From the NCBI RefSeq assembly GCF_950023065.1, contig NC_088680.1, positions 26,400,559 through 26,464,558 on the forward strand: 64,000 bases of DNA. The letters are read 5' to 3'. How positions within the stretch are numbered: the first letter of the stretch is position 1; every line of letters starts with the position of its first letter. Below the pieces are notes generated by a model. That model made no database searches and was not told where the DNA came from. It worked only from the letters and a program-made list of their open reading frames with translations. The position numbers and the translations under genes are program-made. Below, in pieces: positions 24,501 to 37,000 of the stretch. Origin of the DNA: Planococcus citri (Eukaryota > Arthropoda > Insecta > Hemiptera > Pseudococcidae).

Positions 24501-26854
24501 AATGGAATTTTTTTTATGATTTTCTGGAAACTGAGCGTTTCGATTCATCCATTTTATAAACACTATTTGAATCGATTTTTCGAGTTTTATTACTGAGAAA
24601 TGTGGTTTAGAGATGATTTAAATCAAATTTTCATGATTACCTAATGATTGAAACCTTTGCGATTCATTTCATCCTGAGGCAAATGGTGACAGTTAATAGT
24701 GCTTTTTTTGGCTTTTTTGAGGGTAAATGCTTTTAAATTTTCGTACTTTTAGCCAAATAGGCTGAAATTATGTTTATTTTGTGCATTTTATCGTCGTTAA
24801 AGCTTTTACATGTAATACGAGTAAATTGGTAAAATTGCAGCAGTTAGTTCTAATAATCCAAAAATTTATCAACTTTTACACATTTTTGAAGAGAAAAAAT
24901 TCAAAATATTTTTTAAAAACATGAGTGGGAAAACTGAAAAATGGAAGTTTCAATTTGTATTTTTCAATTTTCAGTTTTCATTTTTTTTCTTTTCCGATTT
25001 CAGTTTGGTTTTAGTTTTACCCCCCTTTTTTCATTTTCTTCTTTTAGTTCATTTTGATTCAAGTTGCAAATCAAAACAATTTCAGTTTATAAAATAGTAA
25101 GTGGAAAATTCATTTCTGCAATTTTTTGATAATTTTTTCTATTTTCTAATCGAGAGTTAATAAATATAATTCAGATTAGAAAATGTTTCCTCATTTGAAA
25201 ATTAATGACGAGAAACCAAAAATATCTGTCCCTTCTCATCACAATTGCAATATTTTGAGAAAAAAATAACCCCTTTTTTAACACCATGTACTCCACCCTC
25301 CCCCTTCCCAGACCCTATCTCGATAATTTACTTCTCCCTATCAATATCCAGTGCTATTTCAGTGCAATTGCTATGTAGAACACAGCTCTCAAGATAGAAA
25401 ACAATCTCAACACGAGTGCATTTGTGAATCCATGCAACAAAAAAAAAATTTAAAAAAATGGGGAAAAATAAACCTAGGAAATATTCATACACAGTTAATA
25501 TGTAAATTAAGTACACCCTAATTTTTTTTAAGTACACACCGAGATACACCTTCTCTATACTATGTACGCCAAAATCCGGCCATTGCATTGCTTCAACAAT
25601 CCAACATATATACTGACTAGTAATTCGTAACTAAATATCACTTCGGGTTTAGAGAAGCGATCGCGAACGCTGTACGCGTTATTTTGCGCGTTACATACTT
25701 ATTTTGAAAAATAATACGAGTACAAAAAAAAAACACACAAAAATATAAATAACTCTAAATCTACGAGTACAAAAGAAAGAAAAAAAAGAGAAAAAAGAGG
25801 AGAAAAATTATAAAATGGTAATTTACGCTATAAACGCGCGCGTGTCGTCTTTTCTACAAAAATCACACCATCTCCATGACGTGTTAATTGTAATACTTAT
25901 AGTTTTCTAGTGGTGAAGAAGAAGAATCGATGAGGTGTTTTGGTGTTGAAGAAATATGGCTCGAATTGTACCTCAGGTACGAATTAAGACTCTTGTGAAA
26001 ACGAAGCTGCATTTATTTTTGTACTACTTACGATGAATAATTCCAAAAAAGAACCATTTAAAAAATTTTTATTTTTTTTAAATTTAAATTTTTTAAAATT
26101 AATAATCATTTGCTCACGAAGTAATTTTTTATCAAGGGGGGGGGGCGGAGGAGAGTAAATGACAAAATTTCTGGGCTCGTTTGTCTCTCGACAGCTCTAA
26201 TTATAAAGGAACAGCAGGTGGGACAGTATTATCAATACAAAAAAAAAATGTTTCTAATTATTAATATTCTGACAGAAAAGCTTTGAAAGAAAATAATCAT
26301 CTTGATTTAATCTTCAAACACCCCCATTATTGTTTGAGGAAAAAATCATCATCTCGAAGAATCGACAAAATAAATGCAACTTTATTTCACAATTATTCTC
26401 TTTGATTTGTTAGTTCATCCATCACCATCCACGAAACCCGAGCCAAATCCACCCCACCAAACCTCACCCCTCCCATCTTCACCCTTAAACCATCGTCACG
26501 AAAATTAAAAAAATCAAAATTAGTACACCACACGTAGCGAAAAATTAAAAATAAAAAAAACTCATTCACTCCACAGAAATAAAATTACAAATTAAAAAAA
26601 AACCCTGTCAAATAAAAATAAAAAAAAAACAATCAACGTGTGAAAAATATTAAAAATCTCTACATAAAACCGAACGAACGAACAAACAAAAAAAAAAAGA
26701 AAAAGAAGCTAAAAACTAACACTAGATTTAATAAAACTAGAACCCTTTGATTTCAACCATACACCGGTTAATAGCTTTGGAGATAGAGAAAACGTGATGG
26801 CAAGAAATTGCATAATATTCGTGCAGCAGGCGGCGCGGCGTCGCGAAGGTGATG
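21600..26854. other. AT-rich DNA downstream of the Schizo gene, no gene seen
   Basis: The sequence is largely A/T with homopolymers and a few TAGGTA motifs. It could include a long 3' untranslated region of the minus-strand Schizo gene or an intron leading to the distal exon at 16.9 kb. Neither can be shown from sequence alone. The 86-codon minus frame at 25588-25328 has no motif and spans an A-rich run. Confidence 0.4.
24660..25080 (+). repeat. Diverged partner of the interior of the hAT-type element at 34.4 kb
   Basis: The order of phrases matches 34490-34890: GATTCATTTCATCCTGAGGC, AAATGGTGACAGTTAATAGTGC, runs of TTTTTTGGC, a TTAGTTC(T/C) block with CAAAAATTTATC, then CAGTTTTCATTTTT and CTTTTAGTTCATTTTG. 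The terminal inverted repeats seen around the 34.4 kb copy are not recognisable here. This is an older or end-decayed copy. Confidence 0.6.
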
Positions 26855-26991
26855 TTAAGGTTTTAAACCAGCTGCCGATCTCGGTCTCGGTTTCTTTCTA
26901 CCGAATTTAATAAATAAAAGCGGGTTCGATCTCCATCGAATGCCTAAATCGAGCGAACCCACGCTTCCGCTTCGTTTTCTTCGGTTATCGT
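26855..26991 (-). CDS. siz: Candidate alternative last exon of the Schizo/IQSEC gene
   Basis: On the minus strand, after ATAG at 26992, a frame of 44 full codons begins with a split Asp, reads DNRRKRSGSVGSLDLG, continues through a basic stretch (GRKKPRPRSA) and stops with TAA at 26857-26855. The annotated last exon ends GATCAAGGTTAA. If CAAG|GTTAAT is used as a donor instead of reading the stop, the split codon G+AC joins in frame to this exon. The segment is richer in G and C than its surroundings. From memory, insect Schizo/IQSEC proteins have a related Arg-rich GSVGSLD-type tail, which supports the assignment but was not checked. The acceptor's pyrimidine tract is weak. Confidence 0.5.
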
Positions 26992-28015
26992 CTATACGTA
27001 TTCATACGAGTATTAGTGTAATAGAGTAAATTCGCAAAACAACGTCGAGAATCGAGGTTAGGTACACGGCGACGACGACGAGACATCGAGAATCGAGATA
27101 CGAGACAAAAAGTACACCAAAAACAAAAGCAAAAACAAAACAAAACAAAGCGTGTAAAGTAAAATACATAGCTAAAAGGCTATCTGTATCCGTAATCCGT
27201 AAAAATGTGTAGTAAATGTAGATTTTTCATATTTTTCCGATCGATGAACACAATTCGGCCTGTGTTTATCACCTACCCCTGAATTACCAATAATTTTGGT
27301 ATAGGTGGTCCATGATGATGTTGTGTATTCGAATTTATCGTTCGAATGAACCGGATTAAAAACGATCCATTGGCTGGGATCGATTAATCGGTTACAACAC
27401 ACTTTTTGTTGATAGGCCGAAACATTTTTTTATAATCATGGTACTTAATAAATTAAATCAGTCTTTTACGTGTGTGTCTTATGTAAAAAGAGAGAAAAAA
27501 AATAGAAAAAAAATACTTAATACATTCGCATAATAAATCTACATTACTACGTTATTTTAATATATACAACATATATTAAGTTGGACACAGGTACACGCGC
27601 ACATGATCTCGTGTAAAAGTGCATAAATGTGTTTGTAGGTGCGAATACAACAACGCAATAAATAGTAATTCAAGGTACAGTGCAATACACACATTACACG
27701 TAGTACCTACATGATTAAATTAGTAATCAAACGGTAACTGTTCAAATTGTTCAATCAATCGATCGCACATTATCCGGATAAAAATACCATATTATAAAAA
27801 AGAAAGAAACTCGAGTCTCAAAGAAAGCCATAATCTATAAAAATCGTAGCATTAAAACGTAAACTGTCCGGAGAGGGTTTTTCCAACTCCGTGCTTTTCA
27901 CATACTACGACATGACATCGCCGTAAGTAGTCTAATAAATCCCCTACTTTTACCGAAGTAAATTTTTAGTAGTAATGTAATAGGTACGTAGTAGGTAATT
28001 AAGTATTGCGTGGAA

Positions 28016-31000
28016 TTAACCTTGATCGTGAATATCGAGCAACGAATTACTCAAGTTGGACCTCTTCAACATACCGGCACCTTGATCGCCGTTCGAGTGT
28101 TCCTCTTGACCAGGAGTCATCGTCGGATACGCGTGAAGACACTGGCATACTTCGATATCAGCTACGCCGCTGTCGCGATTTTCTGAACTGTTGCTAGTGT
28201 TGCATCTGTGGACCAGAAAGATACAGAAATTAGATATTTGATCATCTGAATAGTTTTGCGAAGCCGAAGAAGAGAAAAAAAATTCGAAATTAGAGTTCAA
28301 TCGATGAACGATGACCGATGCGATGGGATGGTTCATCGGGCAATTTATAGACGAGTACGGTACCTGTTCGTTCGACCGGCTTTCTGGCGTTCTAATTCGA
28401 TTCGGATATTCTCCATAGCATCCATTTCCATAATCGATTCGCGTATGTCTTCGACGAATTTCGTACGATCGTGATCGTTGCGAGCGTTGAACGTAATCAA
28501 TACCTCGTTATCGACTCGTTGCGATAATTGTATGCCGAATTGATAATCTACATTGAATGAAAAAAAAGAAAAATCAATTCGTTAATCGATAGGTTAATGA
28601 ACAGGTAAATCGAGTCTACGAGTAGGTATAAATTATGATACGAAATTGTTCCACATGAAGAAGCAAAGAGAAAAATAATAAATGAACAAACAACTCTCAA
28701 TGTTACTTCAGAACTTCTGAATTTCTTTCACTCAGAGCAAGTAAAATTTTTCGGCAGGGAAAGGAAATTTTGAGCTCCTCAATCTTCCAAAAATGTTTCA
28801 CATATGAATTTTGAATTTGAAGAAGATATTATTTTAAGTTAATTCAACCAAGGTTTTGATTTCATAACTTTGAATATTCATAAATTTTTTCAACAAATTC
28901 CAAAACTCGTTAATTTTTTTTTGAAAAAATTTCCAGTTGGTGCTCGGGATTTTCTAGAAGGGGGGAAGGGAAGAATCATCCATTTTAACGATATTACATA
29001 AATCAGAACAAATTTCACAGTTTTAAATCCACTAAATACAAAGATACATTTCTGGAAAAAAATTGTTGGTTTTCATAAAAAATTATCTGAAATGTGGTTT
29101 TTGGAAGTGAGTTGAGCCAGGAAGCCCTCCGTTCCCTCCTCTTTTTAAGAATATGAAAAGTCGAGAAAAATATTTTCATAAAAAATAATTCATCATTTTT
29201 CAGATAAGCTACAGTCATTGCAACTTGATGAGATGAGCTTCCTAGCATTGCTTGGAGGACAAATGAAGGTTTTTTCTTGGAAAGGGATAGTTTAAAAAAA
29301 AAAATTGACACAGAGATTAAAATTTAAAAAAATATATATATCAATAATTCTAATTAATTGCTTTTCATTTTTTTCAACTTTGGGGGCCTCTATAGCATAA
29401 GATGATCGATGAGAGTTCGTTTTTTTTGTGACATTTTTTAGAAGGCTCAAGAGGATTGCTTCTCAATTTTCTATGAAATTTGACGCACTCTAGCGAAAAA
29501 TCAAGTCCATATGACCTCAGCAAGACGTAGGTAAAAATGTCAAATTTTTAGGCCAATATTTAGCTCGAAGCTGAAAAAATTTCAACGTTTTTGAAATGTT
29601 TCAAAAATAGAAAAAATTATTAGTTCAAAATGATTTAAACCATTGCAAAAGCCCAACGTTCATTTTTGTCAAGTTCAGGAGACTTCATTCTGATGAAAAA
29701 TATCAAAAAATCACCAGAACCCAAAAAAAGAGAAATTTTTTTCGGGACTCATGAAAAGTATTTAAATCTTTCAAACTTTGATTTCTGACTCACCCTACAA
29801 ACGTGAAATTTTCCCTACCTCTTATTTGAGTCATTTGATCATAATTTTTTGCCAAATTCCATCAAATTAAAAAAAAATCTAAATAGAAGGACTAATATTG
29901 TTTGAAGGACGCGGGAAAGGATCTTTTTTGAGAAATTCCAAAAAATTTGTACGGACTTTTATTTGTAAAATAAACTTGAGCTTTTCACATCAATTCAATA
30001 ATTATATTTTGATGGTTTCATGGAAAAAGAGCTTCACACGAATTTCCAAGAAAGTCGTCAGAAATCGAAAAATGCAATAATTCAACTCTTGAAATTTTAC
30101 ATAAGGGTGTATTTTTGGATGCTCTGGTGATTTTTCATCATTCAGTCCAAAAATTTCTCCGTTCGTGTCTGTTAAGAGGATTCTAACTTATTTCATTAGG
30201 AGCAGATGGAATACAAAGAAAATTTTGAACAAATAAATTTGACCAATATTCAATCTTAAGGGGATGAAAATAACAGAAAAGGGAAAATCAGAACTCGTAC
30301 TCATTTTTTTTTCAAAAAAAAGTAACATTCAGTAACCAAAAAAGCTCGAAAAAGTGACCAAAAAGTAACTAAAAAAGTGACAAAACATGGCCAAAACATT
30401 TTAATGCAAAAAAATTGCTGAACGAAAAAAACAAAAATTTTTCGATTAAAAACCTAAAAATGAAATTTGATAGAAACTTGTAAAATTTTGGCAAAAAACA
30501 GAATTAAAGTTGATTTTGCCAATTTTTTGGCTAAAAAAATCTGGCAAAAAGTAAAAATTTTGAACATTTAACCAAAAAAAGGAATACGAATTTACAAATT
30601 TTTGGAAAAAAATGAAATTTCTTAAAATTTTGTGCAAAAAATAACTTTTAGTAACGTTTGGTATAAAATGAGACTTCTTGGGAATTTGGAAAAAAAATCG
30701 ATATTTACTTTCTACTCTAGTATTATTTCTGGCAGAAAACAAAACTTCGACACCGTAATTTTAGAAAAGGGCAGAGCTTCGTAGCAATTTTTGGCAATAA
30801 ATTTGCAAAATGCAAAACTGATAATTTTTGCAAAAAACGAGACTTTTTGGAAATTATTGATAAAAAAATGATATTTTTTTTTGCATTTTTTGACCTTTTG
30901 GTAAAAAACGGGAATGTTGGTAATTTTTGGCAAAAATCTCAACTTTGAGGAGATCCATTCTTGGGGGGGGGGGGGTCAACAACAGTAAGGTTTTTTGGCA

Positions 31001-34000
31001 ATCATTGGTAAAAAAAAAGTAATACTTCTTTGCAATTTTTATTAAAGAAGTGATAATTTTTTCTATTTTTGACAATATTAAACTTTTCGGACTTTTTGGA
31101 AAAAATGAGACTTTTTTGGAATTTTTTGTGAAAAACCACAATTTTTAGAAATTTTTAGCAAGAAACGAGGCTTTTTAGCAACTTTGAAAAGACAAGATTT
31201 GACATCATTTTAGTATTTTTGGCATAAAGCGACACATTTTTTTTTTTTCATGAAATTGGACCACGATTTAGGAAAATTGGTTTTCGAAGAATTTCCAAAA
31301 AATTAACTTTGGTACCGAAAATTTGAAAAAAAAAAAGTAGGTAACTAAAAGTCACTTTTAGTCACTTTAGTAACTTGGTTACTCGAAAAGTAACCGAGTA
31401 CGAGCCCTGCAAAAATGCATGAGATATTTTTATATGAGTAAAGAAACAGTTTAAAAAATTATTCAATCTCAACTTTGATCATGGGCAGGAAGTGAGGGAG
31501 GAGGGTTAAGATCGAAAAAAAACTAAGAATTTCTCAAAATTACAGCAACATTGTTTCAATTTTGAAAACATCAATAGAAAAACTGAATCACTAGCTCCCT
31601 TCACCCTTTCACTCCGCCATTACTCGATGATCTCACAATAATTAAAAACAATCATTATACCTCCACATATTACTCTTATCTCCTCTATCCTTCCTCTAAG
31701 TCACCGAGGAAAAAACCCATATGTATACCTACGCCATGCCACACACAAACCGCGAGATTACCATGCGATAAACAACAATAAAAGGAAACCCGCCAACGCA
31801 GTAGCAAAAAATCCTCACGTTTGCCCTTGTACGTACTCACGACAACACAACCATTTATCTCGGTTGTATTCGATAAAAATCAAATGCTATAAACAGGGGA
31901 GGCGAATGCTAACAGCGAAGTCCGTAGGCGAATACATAGGTTCAACAGAGGGATACGGGGAAAAAAACAGCATAGCCACAGAGCTAACGTGTAACGGTGT
32001 AAGAGCAGAAGCACACACATCATACATATGGAACACATGTCAGACGTCAGAACAGCAATCGAGTCGTCAGGGACCCAAGGATAAAGTATAGCTGTAGGTA
32101 TATTCGGCGTCTCTTTTTCTTGCTCTACATAAGGGTATATAGTAATTTCCGTCGCATTGTTTCTACAAACACCAATACAACAACACATACGTCGTGTCTA
32201 TAGAGTAGATGAACATAGCTCATGTCGAATTTCACATTTCACATCTCCTCTGTACACTTATTGAGGTAAAAGGAAAAGAGAACCACGAACACGAACGACC
32301 CTTATCGTGTAAACGTCGTCGTTTGTCGAGTACCTTAACGCACTTGAAACTCTCACTCGACAATTTTAGCTCTCGTGGTACCTACCTAATCTACCTACCT
32401 ACACGACATTGCAAATGTGCAGACGACAGACGTCGTCATCGTCGACGTATTAGCGTCGAAAATCGATAATTTACATACATGCTATGTTAGCCCTTGCCCC
32501 CCGGCCCCTTCGGTGGCTCGTGATGGAATCTAGACACACGATGACTTACGTTGCGTCTTAAAGGTAGACACTTGTAATCCGGATAACGATAAGCTTTTGC
32601 GGAACGTGTACGTAACGTTGTTTTTCTTCTTGCTGAGTATTTTCGTAATCACGAGCAGATCGTTGAACAGGAACACTTCTCTTTGATGCAAACCAGTCCG
32701 TTCTTTTTTATTCACATCCAATACTTCGTACAGTCTACAGTAGCAAACCAATCGACGATGTGGTAACGCCAACTGCTGTGAAAAAAATAAAAAAAACAAA
32801 TACAATGTTACTCCGGTGTGTTTTTTTTCTGTTTACAAATCTGAATCGCTATAGCTGAAAAATATCGTTACAGATTCAAGGTGAAATTATATAGAAAAAA
32901 AAATAATAAAAATAAGTAAAACAATACTCGTAGTACTTATTAAAAAAAAAAAAAATGAACTTAATGTGCGTCTATATAAATCGATAAAAGTAGGAAAAAA
33001 ATTTCTTTACACGGTCGAGTTCGTTTTCGCGAACGTTTTTAATTATTCTTTCACCATAATTATGTCGTGTTATAAACTACGCCTATGCATGAAGTTTTTC
33101 CCCCTCGCTCTACCTCTCGCTGGTCTGTTTTTCCTCCTTACTATATTATACAGTCGCCACTTAAATGTACGAGTATGTGGATATTTTTATAATATACGAA
33201 TTTCGAATACGAAACGCACCACGAAGTCGCCTTTTGTCTACACACAATGATGGGAATTTCAACCATTCGTACGAAAGGATTAAATTTTCTAGCTGGTAAT
33301 ACATACAAGTAGGTAAATGTAGACGTACGAATGAGTATACCTTCTCTAGTCGATTGCAGCTTTCGTACCTGCGTATTTAAGCGCGTAATATGTTCATCGT
33401 ACATGTAATTAGTAATATGCCAGTACGATAATATCGTATTGACGATGATGACCGAGTATAAAAAAAAATAAAAATAAAGAAATATACAACAACGATACGC
33501 CCTAATTAAATCTTTCTCGGTGGCTCAGTCTTGGCCGGATTGACTGCCCTCTTGTATGGTTTTAATATCGCAAACGCCCACAAAATGAGCTGCCTCTGTA
33601 TATTCTGTATATTCTCGTCATAAGTTCATACGTACATAATGTCTGTATTATCTTTTTTCAGTGTTTTGAATAATTTCGAATCTAGATAAGACTATCGAAA
33701 TGAAGCAGATAATGATGAATTTATTTGTTGAAAATTTTTCAAAAACGTAGAACAACGTTGGTAATTTTCCACATCAAGTAGGTAGTAATTATCAACAAAA
33801 ATTGTACGTATTTGACTTGGCTAAATATTGATTGATTCTAGCTAGATCATCTTGAAGTATAAGAAAAGAAAGTTTGGAGACGAATCGATTTTAGAGAAGG
33901 CTCTTGAGTTTCGCAAAATCCAAAAAAAGTTCCAATCGACAAAAATAGCTCAGAAAAGATCTGTGATTCAAAAAGTGCCAGCAGAGTAGAAGAGGATAGC

Positions 34001-37000
34001 TCAAAAAATCCGCTCAGGAGGGGAAAGATTTCCAAAAGCACAAATTTATCCACTAAACAAGCGAGAAAACAACATCCTCTCCCTCCAAAGACGAAGACTC
34101 CGGGAAAATCTTTCGGAAAACATAAAAATGCATCCTTCAAGATGCAAAAAAACATCATTATTTCTCAGCAAACAATCTGAATCATGAAAATTATCACTCT
34201 GACAGCTACATAACTTTCAATTTGTCGATTTTCCAGCTCCTCAAACAGGAGAAGGGGAAGGGGGAGGAAATGAAAAGCTAGCACACAGGCATCTTCAACT
34301 CTCCTATTCTCTAGCTTCTTCTGAGCAAACTTTCATACCATAAACTGTCTTTCACTGGAAGAAATTTCACAAGTACTTTCCAGCTCAACTTTATGGACTA
34401 CTCAAAAACTGATTACTAGGGCTAGGATTTTTATGATAATGCTTTTTTTTTGTAGCAACACCCTATACGGCATAAATATATTTTCTTTGCGTTTCATTCC
34501 ATTCTGAGGCGAATGGTGAAAGTTGATAGTGCTTTTTTTTGCTTTTTTTGGGTGTAAATGCTTTAAAATGCTTATTTTGGGCAAAAAAGGCGAAAATTTT
34601 GCTTTTTTGGGGCTTTTTTTCGTCGTTAGTGCTTTTTTTGGTAAAAAATTGGTAAAATGAAGAAATTAGTTCCAAAAATACAAAAATTTATCGACTTTTT
34701 GCACATTTTTGAAAAAAAAATAGTTGTTAAAAAAAGATGAGTTCAAAAAAACAAGGGAGGAAAAACTGAAAAATAACAGATTCAGTTTTCATTTTTCAAT
34801 TTTTATTTCATTCTATTTTTTATTAAGTTTTTAGTTTCAGTTTTTTCCTTTTTTTTCTCCTTTTCATCTTTTAGTTCATTTTGGTTAAAGTTGTACACAT
34901 ATTTAAAGGAGGTATCTTGCTCGGTTTGAAAAAACCTTTATTTTGATATGTAACATGGTAGGATTTGATAGCGCTTGTTTTTGCTTTTTTCTTACATTTT
35001 TATTGCTTTTTTATAGCGCTTAAAATGTGTTTGATAGCGCTTGAAAATCCTAGCCCTACTGATTACGAACTACGAAGAAATCAAAGATCAGAAAATCTTC
35101 CAAAACCAATACTGCTCATCATTTGAGCATTTAGTCGATTTTCGAATTGAGTCCTAAATCGACAAAAATCGATCTTTTCCGATCCATTTCGAAAAAAAAA
35201 ACGAAATCGATCCTAGATTTGAATTTCCGATGGCTTTCGATAGACGAAATTTGAGAAATCTAATCGAATATGTACTTGTTTTGAAATCGGATCTATCGAT
35301 AAAATCAGAAGCAGATTATCGACATAAATTGATAAAATTTCAAAATAAATTAGTCGAAGTCGAAATGATCAAGATTCAAAGAAATCCAAAGTTACAAAAT
35401 TTCATGCCAACATTCACAGATCTTTCTTCCGATAAAAATCGATATATCGAATTGAATGAAATCAGTGAATGTTGAAATCGATCGCTCAATTTCAAGATGG
35501 ACACAAAACCTCGAATTGATGAACCGATCAAAAAAAATTTCATTTCAAATCAATGGATACTGATCATAGATCCGTTAAATCACGATTAATTATCGATAAT
35601 CGAAATCGAAAAACATCGATTATCGAATTTCTAGGACAAATAATCAATCATTTGAATTCTTTGATACAGTTCACTGCAAAGGAATCGTCACAGATCGAAC
35701 CAAAATCACTTCATTTCTATCATCGATTCTTTCGAAGAACTACTCAGCAACCAGTTCGGTGGAAAAACTCAACTCATTTCCCCGAGCTTTTCACAATACT
35801 GTGACAAGACACTACGTAATCCGAATGGTGCACTTTCAGAATCCCTCGCGACCACCATAATAGTAACAATTTACATAGAAAATAATATTAAAGCAATCGA
35901 GCGTACACGATTATTTATTGTTTCCTACAATAACGTCGGAATCTTTCGCAAAAAGGTCACAAACACTTTGTCATGCCTATTCTGTTTTCTCCGCTTTTAC
36001 GATTGTGTATAAATTTGAAAATACGAGTACGTTTCAACGACCTTCGGGCGTAATATTTACGTCGTCGCAACGTTTGCAATAACATCGACAACTTAGTCTT
36101 CTCAATGAGGCAAATAAATTTCGAGTGCTGGTAGTTTGCTTTTTTTTTATCGTATCTTATCGATTTCTCATTCCCAAGTTGAAGATAGAAAGGAAAAAAA
36201 AAGCATCGACGAAATTCACCTTTCGTAGAAATACGTCGAGGATAAATGATGCATGATGAAATGGCAAAAAGGGTAGTAAAATCCGTACCTATGGTTTTAT
36301 ATCTACTATACGAGGTTTATTAAAACGAAATATTTACCATTTTAATTCCAACTATGGTCGAGTGCACTTTCATCACTTGAGATACATGATCGTTTCCGGG
36401 TTTGAATTCGTTCGCTTTGATTCGTTCGTAGATTCCGACTAACATATCTCTGTCGATATCACAGCCGTCGTCGACTCCTGAAACATCAAAGATGAATTAG
36501 AGATTTTTCTTAAAATGAATAATTGACGAATTGAAAACCTGTAGCGATGAAAGATCATACCTCTTAGATTTTTAATGAAACCATCCAGCGTCATTTTCAT
36601 CTCAGCTTTAATGCATGGTTTGTGTAAATCGGTGTTTAGCATGACGATAGCGAAGGCTAAAATAAATACTGTATCTAAGGATCGGAATTTCGATATCACG
36701 TCTCTGTTACAGCGACAATATCGATGGCTGAATACTTCCATGAGTCTTTCGATTTTCTGTGCTTCGCCTGGCATTCGGAAGTACGTTTGGTATTTACGAA
36801 GAGCAACGTCTATTTGCATTCCGGATAAATCTAGCTCGTTGACGAAACACCTGTTTGGATACAAGTTATTTTTAAAAAAAGGCCAAAATTGGCTTTGAAA
36901 ATGGGCAAAGTGTAAACTTACTCTAATACTGCACTGTTGAACTGGTTCTGAACATTGCCCAAGTATTCGCCGATCATTTGCTTACTCAGACCTTTTCTAG

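Larger units (their letters stand above)
32776..36337. other. Large intron of the Schizo gene (Sec7 to PH)
   Basis: This 3.56 kb intron lies between the end of the Sec7 region (VGIKM) and the start of the PH domain (QLALPHRR). It hosts the complete miniature element at 34417-35058, two open frames on the opposite strand at 35230-35804 and a GC-richer island at 33511-33600. Confidence 0.85.

Noticed and set aside
30446..31141. Three overlapping minus-strand frames rich in F, K and S
   Set aside because: Low-complexity translation of the micro-repeat interior of the intronic element.
33520..33560. tRNA-like words (GGTGGCTCAGT) on the plus strand
   Set aside because: Resembles an A box only; no B box, acceptor stem or anticodon arm can be drawn.
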